In this document: positions 18,998-28,778 of the stretch, one piece after another
Position numbering within the stretch: the stretch's first letter is position 1
How the letters are laid out: every line of letters begins with the position of its first letter
Notes under the pieces: model-generated
Seen by the model: only the letters and a program-made list of their open reading frames with translations
Database searches by the model: none
Told to the model about the DNA's origin: nothing
Assembly (NCBI GenBank): GCA_002328585.1
Contig: DCUV01000008.1
Span: forward strand, 27,481 to 91,480
Direction of reading: 5' to 3'
Length of the DNA: 64,000 bases
DNA from: Spirochaetia bacterium UBA2205
GTDB lineage: Bacteria; Spirochaetota; UBA4802; UB4802
Position numbers and translations under genes: made by a program

Positions 18998-19597
18998 TCA
19001 ATTAGACCGTGTAATTTGATAGGTATTACCATCATCAGCTAATTCACCAGGCGCCACATTATTCCAGAACAGCCAGTGATAACCAGGATTTGCATCAATA
19101 TCAACTCCGTTAACCTTATAACCTGCCCATACCAATTCTGAACAATACCAGTTAGAACCACTTGTACTTTTTGTACCCGGCCATAACAGCCATCCATAAT
19201 CATAAGCCTTCCCTATCTTTCCTATTGCAAAGTTGACCGCATTATTTTTTACTGTACTTGAGGTGTTCACTCGCTCGATGGTTGCTTCATCAACTGTTAA
19301 CGTTGATCTGGTATCCAATCGGCGTACGCCATTGGTCCATGCCTCAATCATTGTACCGTAATAGCCTGCCGATTCTGCAATTGCTGCATGATGCCAGTAA
19401 CCCGGGAATAAACCGCCAATTAAATCAGCCATCTTTTTACAACCTTTCATTATGATGACATCGCCTTTTTGCACCAAGCTGATATTAAGTCTATTGCCGT
19501 CACCCTGATAATTTTCCACCAGTGCAGGCATGTCAATAGAAATGAAAAGTGCAACACAAACAACAACAGCCAATTGTACTAATTTCAAGCTTTTCAT
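18998..19597 (-). CDS. Secreted permuted papain-like hydrolase (YiiX/YaeF, NlpC/P60 superfamily)
   Basis: A secreted 199-residue protein with a clear signal peptide (about residues 1-24). The catalytic residues appear in permuted order, as in the YiiX-like branch: His69 or His70 in YWHHAAIAES, an acidic residue Glu85 in MIEAW, then Cys152 in NWYCSELVWAGY. Such enzymes act as amidases, thioesterases or peptidases on cell-wall peptides or lipids; the substrate is unknown here. The start is well supported by AGGAGG about 8 bases upstream of the ATG. GC content is slightly higher than in neighbours. Confidence 0.8.
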   Translation of the reverse strand: MKSLKLVQLAVVVCVALFISIDMPALVENYQGDGNRLNISLVQKGDVIIMKGCKKMADLIGGLFPGYWHHAAIAESAGYYGTMIEAWTNGVRRLDTRSTLTVDEATIERVNTSSTVKNNAVNFAIGKIGKAYDYGWLLWPGTKSTSGSNWYCSELVWAGYKVNGVDIDANPGYHWLFWNNVAPGELADDGNTYQITRSN

Positions 19598-19722
19598 TAT
19601 TCAAACCTCCTGTAAATAGAAATATATAAAATACCTTCTGGTTGGTATTTATTATTAATAAACCAGATATATAATTATGGTTCAATGCATAACTAGATAT
19701 ATCTATTTTTGCATATATTTTA

Positions 19723-22700
19723 TTATTGTTTTCTAAATGTTTTAGGGGATTTTTTTAAAAATTTAAAAAAATTACGGTTAAAAGTACTTAAATCCTCAAA
19801 TCCTACATCAAAGGCTATTTCTATTATCTTTTTATCGGTTGCAATTAAAAGTTCAGAAGCGTTTGCTATCCTTATCCTATTGATATAATCTCCTATATTT
19901 TCTCCTGTTAATTGTTTAAATAATCGAGCAAAATAGTCAGCATTTAAATCTACAACAGTGGCAATATCATGCTTTGAAATATTATACTGATAATTATTTT
20001 CTATGTAATCTTTTGCTAATTGAATTTTATTTTCAAGTTTATACGATATCGTTTCTCCAGTAGATTTATTTATTTTTTGTTTTGTTTTTTCAACATTTTC
20101 AGCTACAATTTTTCTGATTGATAATAGGAAATCCAAAACTTCTCTGGCGATAGTTTCCGTAAAAAAATTATACCGTGAATAAAAGATAATTATTAGATTT
20201 TGTTGTTGAACAGGAATATACAGCAACTGGAAATCGATACCATCTATGTTATGCGTAACGATATACGGAAAATTATTAAATAGCGAATAATCTGCATATT
20301 CTTTTATATAAAAGTTTTTTGCATCATGTTCATTAATGTTACAACAGTGATGCAATGAAAATTCACTATTACTGCATTCTCCAATAATACTTCCTTCGGC
20401 TAATACTATTTTGCATAATTCATGTAATATGGCTACTATAGCCTTTATATAATCGTTGTGACTGTTATACTCAATGATTTTTTTATTTAATAATTGATTT
20501 TTTTCAAATGCTATTAATTCACCATATATTGATTTTTCTATAAAATCTTTATATCTATTTTCTTCATCATAGCCAAGTATCATGTTTAATTTTGCATGTA
20601 ATTCATGAGCACCTATCTCAGTACAGTAATTGAAAGCCTTCTGAATATAATCATCAACCCTGTTGCTACCAACATCAATAAGCATTTGCGAATATTCATA
20701 ACAAGTTTTTGCAACCTCGTACTTTCTATGGTACTTTTCGCCAACTATATGACTTAACCAGAATAGTATATCTGAAAATAATTTTTTATTTTTCACATCA
20801 AAGAAATATAAAGCTGCAACTCGTAATGAACTGGCAAAATGAGTTGGTAAATAAAAAGTTTTCATTATGGACGTAAAAATTGCTTTTTTCATTTTATGAC
20901 GTAACTGTTTACTATGAATATCATCTATTGTGTTTTTTGAACTTTGATGCAATTTTATCAACGCATCAGCAAAATTACAATATACAGGATATACATACTG
21001 AGGTATAAAACTATTGTCTGCTATAATCTGTTGAGCATTTATCAGAAAATCAACGGCTGCCGTGTAATTTTTTTTCATTATTGCTGTAGCACCAAGTTCA
21101 TTCAACGCTGAACATTGATTAAATAGAATATTTTCCTTTTTACTTACATTGAATGCATCGTATGCATACTTTTCCGATTTTTCATAATTACCTTTTTCAC
21201 GCTCAATCTGTGCAAAATAAATGTAAGCAGCGGTAATGGAATAACTATCATTAATTTTTTCTGCAATATTTAAATATTCTTGATTTATTGATTCAGCTTT
21301 AAAATAATTTCCTGTATAATAGTAACAATGTTCCAATCCGTTTAATGACATCAGTAATTCCTTTACATCCCCAAGCTTTGTAAACATTTCAATAGCTTTA
21401 TTAAAATTATTTATTCCATTAGTATAGTTTCCCTGCCATTCATTGCAATAACCTTCAAGCTCATAAGTTTTTGCCTCCAGCCATTTATCATCTATTTTTT
21501 TACTAACCTTTCTGGATTTTTTTAAATAGAATATAGACAATGGATATAACGCAATAATCATTGCAATACCTGCACGTGCATATAAACTAATACACATTTG
21601 TTTTGAATATCCAATCCTATAAGCTATGTTTCTGCTACGCAATCCTATATATAAAAACTTTAAGGTATTGCTCAACACATAGCTCATCCCTAATGGTTCT
21701 AAAAAATTAAATATTTTTATTTTTCGTTGTTTATTTGTTGATGATAAGGGAATGAAGGTATATAATGGGGAAAATAATGCTTTTAACAATTCTTTTATTA
21801 TATAAAAAATAACCTGTTTATTATCAGGCAATTGTTCATGGATAATCTTTAATCCTTTTCTGGCATATTTTTCGCAATTGATCCATTCTCCTTTTTTATA
21901 ATGCAAATCACAATATAATGAATAAAGATTAAGCTTGTGTTCATCATCCAATGTATTAACATTTAATTGGTTAATGTAATATTTTGCTTCATCAAGCTGA
22001 CCCGTTACTATTAATAAATTTGACAATTCTAAAATCAAATCACAATATATTTCATGTTCTTTTTGAGTATTTTTTACCGACATTGCATCAATAATAATCT
22101 TGAGAATTTTGATTATATCCTGATACCCATAAATTTCTTTTGCCTTTTTTACCGCATCAAATATATACTGTAGAGCTTTTTCAATTTCGCTGATGTTTAT
22201 ATAGTGGTAAATGATATCATAAATTGCAGTATCATACATATCGATATTACTGGCAAAATATTCAGCAATATTTTTATGTATCATCTTTTTCCTTTCCGGG
22301 TCAATTGATGCTACATAGGTATCTCGTAACTTATCATTGATAAAATTGATAAAATTAACTTCGTAAGGATGAATATCAATTTTTATAATATCAAGTATAG
22401 ATGAAGACTTTAATAATGATAGCAGTTCTAATTCATCAATATTCATGATAGATGCTAATGTTTTTATTGATATTTCTTTCCCCATAATTGCAAGGATATC
22501 CAGCAAATTTTTTTCATTGATATTTAATTTATTGATATGACGGGATATAATCTCATCAAAGTCAATAATAGCATCCATTACATCATCATTATCACTTAAA
22601 TATGAGTTGATATTCTTGTTTAATAAAAATTTACTGATTGCAATTATTTCTAATGGTTTTCCCTTGCTTTTTCTATATATATGGTTATATACATTGGTGT

Positions 22701-24339
22701 ATTTATTAAATTCCAGTTGCAACATTGAAAATGCCAATTCACAGGTTTCTGGATAATTCAAAGGTACTAAATTTATTTTAAGGCTTGTTTTGTTGTGAAT
22801 AATTCCTTTTACAATATCATTATTTTCAAATTCTGAACGCATGGTAATAATCATAAAAAGATTAATAGCATCAATATGCTCGTTAATACTTTTCATAATT
22901 TCAAGTGAAGAAAAATCACTCCATTGTATATCTTCAATTACAATGATAAGTTTATAATGTAATTTGTTTAACTCATCTGCTATTAAGCTTAATACATGCA
23001 AAATCAATGAATTTATTTCACTGCTTTTATTAATCCATTGACTGGTTGGTCCATTTTTTAATGAATGAGTATTATGTTTAAAAATTAGATCAGCAATTGG
23101 GAATATTTTTAATAGCTGATCTCTAAAGATTGCAAACTCTTTTATAATAGATACTATTACACTATTGAATTCTTCTTCATCCTGAATAATATAGCCAATT
23201 ATTTGATTAATAATTTTTTGTATAGTTGAAAAAGGCTCATTTTGATCTCGTATATTACATAAAACAATGATGAGCATTGATGAATCTTTGATGAAATGTA
23301 TTTTAAATTCCTCTATTAATCTTGATTTGCCAACACCAGATTCGCCCGATATTACAACCATTCTGCCTTTTCCTTCTTGAAATGCAGTATACATTTCATT
23401 TAATTGCATTAATTCAGTATTGCGCCCAATAAATTTTAAATAATCTGAGTATTTTCCCAATGATGTAAAAAATGACTTTGATTTTTTATCTTTTCTATTA
23501 ATATTTTTTATATCTGTTATCAATTCTTCTGTAGAGCTATATCTATTCAATGGATTAACATCAAGTAATTTAAAAACAATAGATTCAAAGGTTGATGGAA
23601 TAAATGGATTAAATAGTTTCATTGATTGAGGTTTTGTGTATAACATAGAATATACAAAATTATGCAAGCTTGAAGTATCAAATGGTACTAAATTTGTTAC
23701 TATTTTATATATCACTACTCCAATGGAAAATAAATCAGAATAAAACCCTATAGGTTGATTAATGAATTGTAATGCCTCAGGCGAAATATAACAACTATAG
23801 TTTGTTAAAATCTCATCTGAAAAATCTTCAATATTAATAATATCAATAAAACAACAATCGGTTAACAATATTTTTTTATTATTAGTATAATACATAGACG
23901 ATGGATTCAAAAATAAATGTTGCACACCTTCAGAATGAATAACTTTTAATGCATCAATAATACTATTTATCAAGTCAAACATTTCATTGGAATATATAAC
24001 ATAGTGATCCGGTCTATTTTTCAATACATCAGATAATACCATCCCTTCAGGATATTCAGTGATAACATAAATATAATTTAACAATTCCCCGCTAGATATA
24101 ATTGGCACAATTGAAGAAATTTTTACATTCATCATTTTATTTACTGAATTGTGAAATTTAATGACAGAATACTTATCAATATTTTTTTTATTTATAAAAC
24201 ATACACGATAAATCTTCTCATTTTTAATGTTAACAGCTTCATAATATTCACCAAAAAAAACTGTTTTCAACTTTTTTGTTATTTTATACTTACCATCAAG
24301 TAGATTTTTAGGTGCATTTAAAAAATCAGAACTGTTCAT
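19723..24339 (-). CDS. Giant regulator: pseudokinase - AAA ATPase - TPR - GAF-like - AraC-type DNA-binding domain
   Basis: A 1538-residue multidomain protein. Residues about 15-280 have a serine/threonine-kinase-like fold but lack the key residues: the HRDLKPxN loop reads HLFLNPSS at 141-148 (catalytic Asp replaced by Phe143), DFG reads DCC at 161-163, and no glycine loop or VAIK lysine is evident. An AAA/STAND ATPase follows, with Walker A GESGVGKS (332-339) and Walker B LIIVIED (464-470). About 500 residues of TPR-like helices (about 700-1200) come next, then a GAF-like region (about 1290-1400). An AraC-family double helix-turn-helix (about 1437-1538) ends the protein with AFDVGFEDLSTFNRNFFKF. 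It probably senses a ligand or partner and regulates transcription. It starts 1 base after the stop of the SurA-like lipoprotein gene, so the two are coupled. Confidence 0.85.
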   Translation of the reverse strand: MNSSDFLNAPKNLLDGKYKITKKLKTVFFGEYYEAVNIKNEKIYRVCFINKKNIDKYSVIKFHNSVNKMMNVKISSIVPIISSGELLNYIYVITEYPEGMVLSDVLKNRPDHYVIYSNEMFDLINSIIDALKVIHSEGVQHLFLNPSSMYYTNNKKILLTDCCFIDIINIEDFSDEILTNYSCYISPEALQFINQPIGFYSDLFSIGVVIYKIVTNLVPFDTSSLHNFVYSMLYTKPQSMKLFNPFIPSTFESIVFKLLDVNPLNRYSSTEELITDIKNINRKDKKSKSFFTSLGKYSDYLKFIGRNTELMQLNEMYTAFQEGKGRMVVISGESGVGKSRLIEEFKIHFIKDSSMLIIVLCNIRDQNEPFSTIQKIINQIIGYIIQDEEEFNSVIVSIIKEFAIFRDQLLKIFPIADLIFKHNTHSLKNGPTSQWINKSSEINSLILHVLSLIADELNKLHYKLIIVIEDIQWSDFSSLEIMKSINEHIDAINLFMIITMRSEFENNDIVKGIIHNKTSLKINLVPLNYPETCELAFSMLQLEFNKYTNVYNHIYRKSKGKPLEIIAISKFLLNKNINSYLSDNDDVMDAIIDFDEIISRHINKLNINEKNLLDILAIMGKEISIKTLASIMNIDELELLSLLKSSSILDIIKIDIHPYEVNFINFINDKLRDTYVASIDPERKKMIHKNIAEYFASNIDMYDTAIYDIIYHYINISEIEKALQYIFDAVKKAKEIYGYQDIIKILKIIIDAMSVKNTQKEHEIYCDLILELSNLLIVTGQLDEAKYYINQLNVNTLDDEHKLNLYSLYCDLHYKKGEWINCEKYARKGLKIIHEQLPDNKQVIFYIIKELLKALFSPLYTFIPLSSTNKQRKIKIFNFLEPLGMSYVLSNTLKFLYIGLRSRNIAYRIGYSKQMCISLYARAGIAMIIALYPLSIFYLKKSRKVSKKIDDKWLEAKTYELEGYCNEWQGNYTNGINNFNKAIEMFTKLGDVKELLMSLNGLEHCYYYTGNYFKAESINQEYLNIAEKINDSYSITAAYIYFAQIEREKGNYEKSEKYAYDAFNVSKKENILFNQCSALNELGATAIMKKNYTAAVDFLINAQQIIADNSFIPQYVYPVYCNFADALIKLHQSSKNTIDDIHSKQLRHKMKKAIFTSIMKTFYLPTHFASSLRVAALYFFDVKNKKLFSDILFWLSHIVGEKYHRKYEVAKTCYEYSQMLIDVGSNRVDDYIQKAFNYCTEIGAHELHAKLNMILGYDEENRYKDFIEKSIYGELIAFEKNQLLNKKIIEYNSHNDYIKAIVAILHELCKIVLAEGSIIGECSNSEFSLHHCCNINEHDAKNFYIKEYADYSLFNNFPYIVTHNIDGIDFQLLYIPVQQQNLIIIFYSRYNFFTETIAREVLDFLLSIRKIVAENVEKTKQKINKSTGETISYKLENKIQLAKDYIENNYQYNISKHDIATVVDLNADYFARLFKQLTGENIGDYINRIRIANASELLIATDKKIIEIAFDVGFEDLSTFNRNFFKFLKKSPKTFRKQ

Positions 24340-24340
24340 G

Positions 24341-25729
24341 TTATATGCTTTCAGTTTTTAATGTTACAGTATATTGTAATGCAAGGTTGCTTTTATATTT
24401 GTTGACGAAATCTTCCTTCTTCTGGTTTTCCAGTATTCTTTTTATTTCATCTTTCACCTTTTCTAATGGAATGTATTTTTTTATTTGTTTACCCTCCACT
24501 GACTCGGTATATGCATAATACCTATCTTTTGTTAATTCATATTCTTCTTTAATTTCAGCTAATGTAACATTGACATTTTTAGGGGCAAGATGTTTTTTAA
24601 ATTCTATTTCCAGTATCATGTCAAGTTTATCATTCAAAGATTTTACAAATTCAGGGTCATTATGGTAACCCTTTTCATAAAAAACTCTTTTAACCAACTC
24701 ATTGGTAAAATATTCCCATGCGTATTCATCCTTAAATGATTTTTTTGTCATTTCGCTAACTATAGTTACATCACTTCCTAATTGTATTTTTGATTCTATT
24801 AATTTTTTTATCCTTTCATTGAAATCACTTACCTTTACAGATTTATTTCCAATTGTAAAAAGTATTGTGTTTACAGCATTGCTATCCAATGCCTTGTAAT
24901 TAAAATAAACATCCTTTTTACTACGCAGTTTATCTACATATTCATTAAGCAATCTAATTAAAACTATATTTTTTAAATCATGAGCTTCCTTTTTATCGTT
25001 AGTTATTAAATATAAATTTTTTAATGTAGCTGTTCTTTGATCTTTTTTGAAGACAATATAGATACCACTATTAAACCAATCATTTCCATCTTTAATAATA
25101 ATTGGTTCCATGCTATAATCATTTTTTTCTAATTTTTCAATACCTTTTTGTAAACTTTCGGGTAACATAAAAAGAAATTTATATCTAAAATCCATGCACA
25201 CAAAATCTTTTGGATTATTACTATACTGCTTATATACATCTAAAAAACTTTTACTTTTACATGTTGCAATTACATTTACTGCTTTTTTATATGAGTCTTC
25301 TTTTACATCATTGATATATAAAGCTAAAATATGTACAATTGGTTCTTTTATTTTAGCTTTTTCTTCAATCTCTTTTTTTAAAAAATATTTCATTATTTCC
25401 TGATCGGTATACAGCTCTTTAATATTGGCAAAATATGGCTGCTTGTCATAGCCCATTTTTTTTGCTTCTAAAATCATTATCTTTTCTTTACACATTTCCT
25501 GCAATTTTTGTATTTGCAATGTTTTGTATTTTATTATATGGCTAACTTCACGCTTATAATAATTTAACTCCAACCAATCCATAAATTCCTGTCTTGTTAC
25601 AGTACCTCCATTATATGTTGCCAGTATATCATTGCCCTTGTTACACTGCAAAAACATCAATAGTGCTGGTAACAATAAAGCTAAACTTATTACATTTATA
25701 CTATTTTTTCTGGTTATAGTTATATTCAT
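24341..25729 (-). CDS. SurA/PrsA-like lipoprotein with parvulin-like region
   Basis: Predicted envelope chaperone or peptidyl-prolyl isomerase. A signal peptide ends in the lipobox-like FLQCNKG (Cys about 29). A SurA-N-type segment follows (YNGGTVTRQEFMDWL, then a helical stretch with EKIMILEAKKMGYD). A parvulin-like region occupies about 130-240 (IVHILALYIND, FLDVYKQYSNNP, ends near GIYIVFKK); the rest is helical and charged. The parvulin core is divergent, so isomerase activity is uncertain. The stop is one base before the giant pseudokinase/AraC regulator, suggesting that a periplasmic folding factor and a cytoplasmic stress or signal regulator are made together. Confidence 0.7.
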   Translation of the reverse strand: MNITITRKNSINVISLALLLPALLMFLQCNKGNDILATYNGGTVTRQEFMDWLELNYYKREVSHIIKYKTLQIQKLQEMCKEKIMILEAKKMGYDKQPYFANIKELYTDQEIMKYFLKKEIEEKAKIKEPIVHILALYINDVKEDSYKKAVNVIATCKSKSFLDVYKQYSNNPKDFVCMDFRYKFLFMLPESLQKGIEKLEKNDYSMEPIIIKDGNDWFNSGIYIVFKKDQRTATLKNLYLITNDKKEAHDLKNIVLIRLLNEYVDKLRSKKDVYFNYKALDSNAVNTILFTIGNKSVKVSDFNERIKKLIESKIQLGSDVTIVSEMTKKSFKDEYAWEYFTNELVKRVFYEKGYHNDPEFVKSLNDKLDMILEIEFKKHLAPKNVNVTLAEIKEEYELTKDRYYAYTESVEGKQIKKYIPLEKVKDEIKRILENQKKEDFVNKYKSNLALQYTVTLKTESI

Positions 25730-26257
25730 ATACTACAACACCTCAATTCTATTAGTTATATAAGCATCCTCATAGTTTGCCAGTCAATACCAGAATATTC
25801 AACTTTTTCATCAGGACATAGTTTTAAATGTGTTACACTTTTAAATCCAAATTCAATATCTAATACCACTCCCCAACACTCAATAACTATCGATATGAAA
25901 CTGTACTTCAATATTAATATCAAAATAGACGATAGATTAATTAAGTCCAGCCTTATTTTTTTGATGATGAATAAATTTTGTACAATATATCGTCAACATT
26001 TATTTTGTTGAGATAAACATGATGTAGCTATATATTATACATGATCTCCCTTTATTACGATTTTCAATCGATATCAGTCCATGCATGTTCATCCATTATA
26101 TGATTATTGTATAATGATTGTACCATTTTACTACATTAAAGTTTTTATTGCAGGTACTATCGCTCAATAACAAAAACTGAAACATATCAAGTTTTACTTG
26201 ACGTATTGTCATTAATGATACTATACAATAAACCATCAACTACATCAAGGATAATTT
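25730..26257. other. 528-bp divergent intergenic region
   Basis: Between the start of the SurA-like gene (minus) and the CoA-transferase-family gene (plus). No ORF or RNA fold is convincing. It must hold promoters for both directions. It contains several relatives of the repeated motif: ACTATCG at 25887-25893 and ACTATCGC at 26156-26163. Confidence 0.5.
26198..26227 (+). promoter_or_regulatory. Putative sigma-70-type promoter
   Basis: TTGACG at 26198-26203 and TATACA at 26222-26227 are separated by 18 bases and lie about 30 bases before the ATG of the CoA-transferase-family gene. The match is good for a -35/-10 pair, but AT-rich sequence gives chance hits. Confidence 0.4.
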
Positions 26258-27442
26258 ATGAGCTATCCTCTTCACGATATGAAAATACTGGATTTTACCT
26301 ATTTGCTACCAGGCCCTTACGGTAGCATGATGCTGGCAGACTTAGGAGCTGATATTATTAAAGTTGAAAATCCACATAATCCCGATATGTTGCGTATGCT
26401 TCCCCCCATCATTGATGAGATATCTGCCGTTTATGCTCACATCAACAGAGGGAAAAAATCATTGGCTCTGGATTTAAAAGCATCTCATGCTAAAGATATT
26501 ATCTATAAACTCGTCAAAGAGTATGATATTGTAATAGAACAGTTCAGACCGAGCGTTCTTGAAAAATTAGGGTTTGGCTATGAAGATTTAAAAAATATTA
26601 ATCAAGGCATCATCTACTGTTCGCTAACAGGATATGGGCATACGGGAAGTTTTGCCAGCCGTGCAGGACATGATATTAACTATATGGCATTATCAGGAGT
26701 TGAATCATTTTCCGGCAAAAAATCAACCGGTCCATCATTGCACGGCATACAGATTGCCGATATTGCCAGTGGTGCAAAAAACATGGTTATAGGAATATTA
26801 GCTGCATATATTAAACGGCAAAAAACAGGCAACGGCGACTATATTGATATATCCATAACTGACGGTGTTTTTGCCATGAGTACCTTTACTACCGCTGCGT
26901 ATCTGGAAGGTGAAGACATGCCCATGCCCCAAACACAGATACTCAACGGCGGTGCCATTTACGATTACTATGCTACTTCAGATGGCAGATTTATCTCTGT
27001 AGGACCTATTGAACCAAAATTTTTTCAAAGTTTTTGTAACGCCATTGGATATATCGATATGGCTACCACTATGGATTTTTCGTTTGAGACAGTACAAAAA
27101 CATAAGAGGAATATTGCAGTCATTATTGCGTCAAAGCCTCTTTCATACTGGATTGATGTTTTTTCAGCGCTTGATGCATGTGTTGAACCCGTACGAACCC
27201 TTGATGAAGCAATTAACAATCCACCGCTATATGATCGTGATATGATTGTCAATGTTACAACCATGAATGGAAAAAAACTTAAACAGATAGCCAATCCCAT
27301 TAAATTTTCTTCAGACACATATATTGCACAGTATGCCGGCGTTTCGTTAGGCTACAATAATGATGAAATTTTACACGCTATAGGCTATAATGGAAGTGAG
27401 ATACAACAACTCTATGACAACAAAACAATAACAAAAAAGTAA
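26258..27442 (+). CDS. CaiB/BaiF (CoA-transferase family III) protein, alpha-methylacyl-CoA racemase-like
   Basis: A 394-residue family III CoA enzyme. The N-terminus (LDFTYLLPGPYGSMMLADLGAD) is the CoA-binding start of the family. The residues that serve in alpha-methylacyl-CoA racemase are in place: His138 in AGHDINYM, Asp168 in IQIADIAS and Glu252 in GPIEPKF. This favours 2-methylacyl-CoA racemisation over CoA transfer, though some transferases share the Asp. The product probably works in branched-chain acyl-CoA metabolism; a shortened acyl-CoA dehydrogenase-like gene lies far away at 61.9 kb. miaB follows after 16 bases. A plausible promoter is just upstream. Confidence 0.88.
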   Translation: MSYPLHDMKILDFTYLLPGPYGSMMLADLGADIIKVENPHNPDMLRMLPPIIDEISAVYAHINRGKKSLALDLKASHAKDIIYKLVKEYDIVIEQFRPSVLEKLGFGYEDLKNINQGIIYCSLTGYGHTGSFASRAGHDINYMALSGVESFSGKKSTGPSLHGIQIADIASGAKNMVIGILAAYIKRQKTGNGDYIDISITDGVFAMSTFTTAAYLEGEDMPMPQTQILNGGAIYDYYATSDGRFISVGPIEPKFFQSFCNAIGYIDMATTMDFSFETVQKHKRNIAVIIASKPLSYWIDVFSALDACVEPVRTLDEAINNPPLYDRDMIVNVTTMNGKKLKQIANPIKFSSDTYIAQYAGVSLGYNNDEILHAIGYNGSEIQQLYDNKTITKK

Positions 27443-27458
27443 GGTTTTAGTATACAAC

Positions 27459-28778
27459 ATGAAAACCCACAAAACCTTTACCATCATAACATTTGGTTGC
27501 CAGATGAACAAAAGTGATTCTGAACTTATGGAACTATCGCTTTTAAAATCAGGCTTTCATAAAAGTGACAGTTACCATAGTGATATATTTATCTTCAATA
27601 CCTGTTCGGTACGCAAGCATGCAGAAGACAGGGCGATAGCTCATATAACCGAAACACGCAGCAAATATAAAGATGCCATTATTGCAGTAGCGGGTTGCAT
27701 GGCACAGCGTATTGCTCATGAACTTGTAACAGAGTTTGGTGTAAACCTGGTGGTGGGACCTTATCAATCACCAGATATAGGGAACATCATCTCCCACTAT
27801 CTTTACAACAGTGCTATGAATAAGTATATTTCACAAAATGCAGATGATTTTGCATCACGCCTTGATAATGAACTGGCGCATCATAGTGATGAGCTGCCAT
27901 GGCATAAATGGGTTACTATCTCACATGGATGTGAAAATTATTGTGCATATTGTATTGTTCCGTATGTACGGGGTAAGCTCATTTCATTCCCATCACAACA
28001 GATAATTGATTACTGTACGGCATTAATTGACAATGGCATCAGGGAGATTACCCTTCTAGGACAGAATGTCAATCAATATGGGCAGGACTCGGGCGATATT
28101 CCGTTTTACAAACTTCTTGATAAAGTAGCTTCACTCTGTGGACTATACAAGCTTAATTTCATCACCTCACATCCTAAAGATTTTAATGACAACATTTTGC
28201 ATGTGATGAACAACAACCCTGTTATTGCACGAAGTATTCATCTTCCATTGCAAAGTGGTTCGGATGCAGTATTGCAGGCAATGAACCGGCAGTACACTAT
28301 GAAACAGTACTTTACAACTATTGATGCCATTCATACTATTGTACCGCACTGTTCTGTTTCAACTGATTTGATTGTTGGTTTCCCCGGCGAAACCGATAAA
28401 GATTTTGAAATGACACTGAATGCCGTGAAAACAATGCAATTTGATGAAGCCTTTACCTATAAATATTCTCCCCGTGAAGGCACCAGCGCATATTTATTGC
28501 CCGATACTATCCCTGACAATGAAAAGCAGAGGCGTCTTGACATTCTCATTACAACAGTACGCGAGGTTTCACTGAAACAGTTACACAATCATATTAACTC
28601 AACAACCGATATGATTGTTGAGCGAATCAGCAAAAAATCGGAAAGTGAGGTAATGGGAAAAACTATCTGCAACCACCCTATTATCATCAAGGGAACCATA
28701 GATGACATTGGGAAAAAATATACAGTAACTATCGTATCATTAAAAGGTTCAACGCTGTATGGCGAGCGTTCTGCGTAA
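27459..28778 (+). CDS. miaB: tRNA-2-methylthio-N6-dimethylallyladenosine synthase
   Basis: Radical-SAM methylthiotransferase modifying A37 of tRNAs that read codons starting with U. The 439 residues show the three expected parts. The N-terminal UPF0004 domain has TFGCQMNKSDSE and NTCSVRKHAE, with Cys ligands for the auxiliary cluster. The radical-SAM core has GCENYCAYCIVPYVRG (CxxxCxxC) and GQNVNQYG. A C-terminal TRAM domain follows. GCQMN at the start and the GQNVN motif fit MiaB better than MtaB or RimO. It contains motif copies at 27532 and 27633. Its last 20 bases overlap the next gene. Confidence 0.94.
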   Translation: MKTHKTFTIITFGCQMNKSDSELMELSLLKSGFHKSDSYHSDIFIFNTCSVRKHAEDRAIAHITETRSKYKDAIIAVAGCMAQRIAHELVTEFGVNLVVGPYQSPDIGNIISHYLYNSAMNKYISQNADDFASRLDNELAHHSDELPWHKWVTISHGCENYCAYCIVPYVRGKLISFPSQQIIDYCTALIDNGIREITLLGQNVNQYGQDSGDIPFYKLLDKVASLCGLYKLNFITSHPKDFNDNILHVMNNNPVIARSIHLPLQSGSDAVLQAMNRQYTMKQYFTTIDAIHTIVPHCSVSTDLIVGFPGETDKDFEMTLNAVKTMQFDEAFTYKYSPREGTSAYLLPDTIPDNEKQRRLDILITTVREVSLKQLHNHINSTTDMIVERISKKSESEVMGKTICNHPIIIKGTIDDIGKKYTVTIVSLKGSTLYGERSA

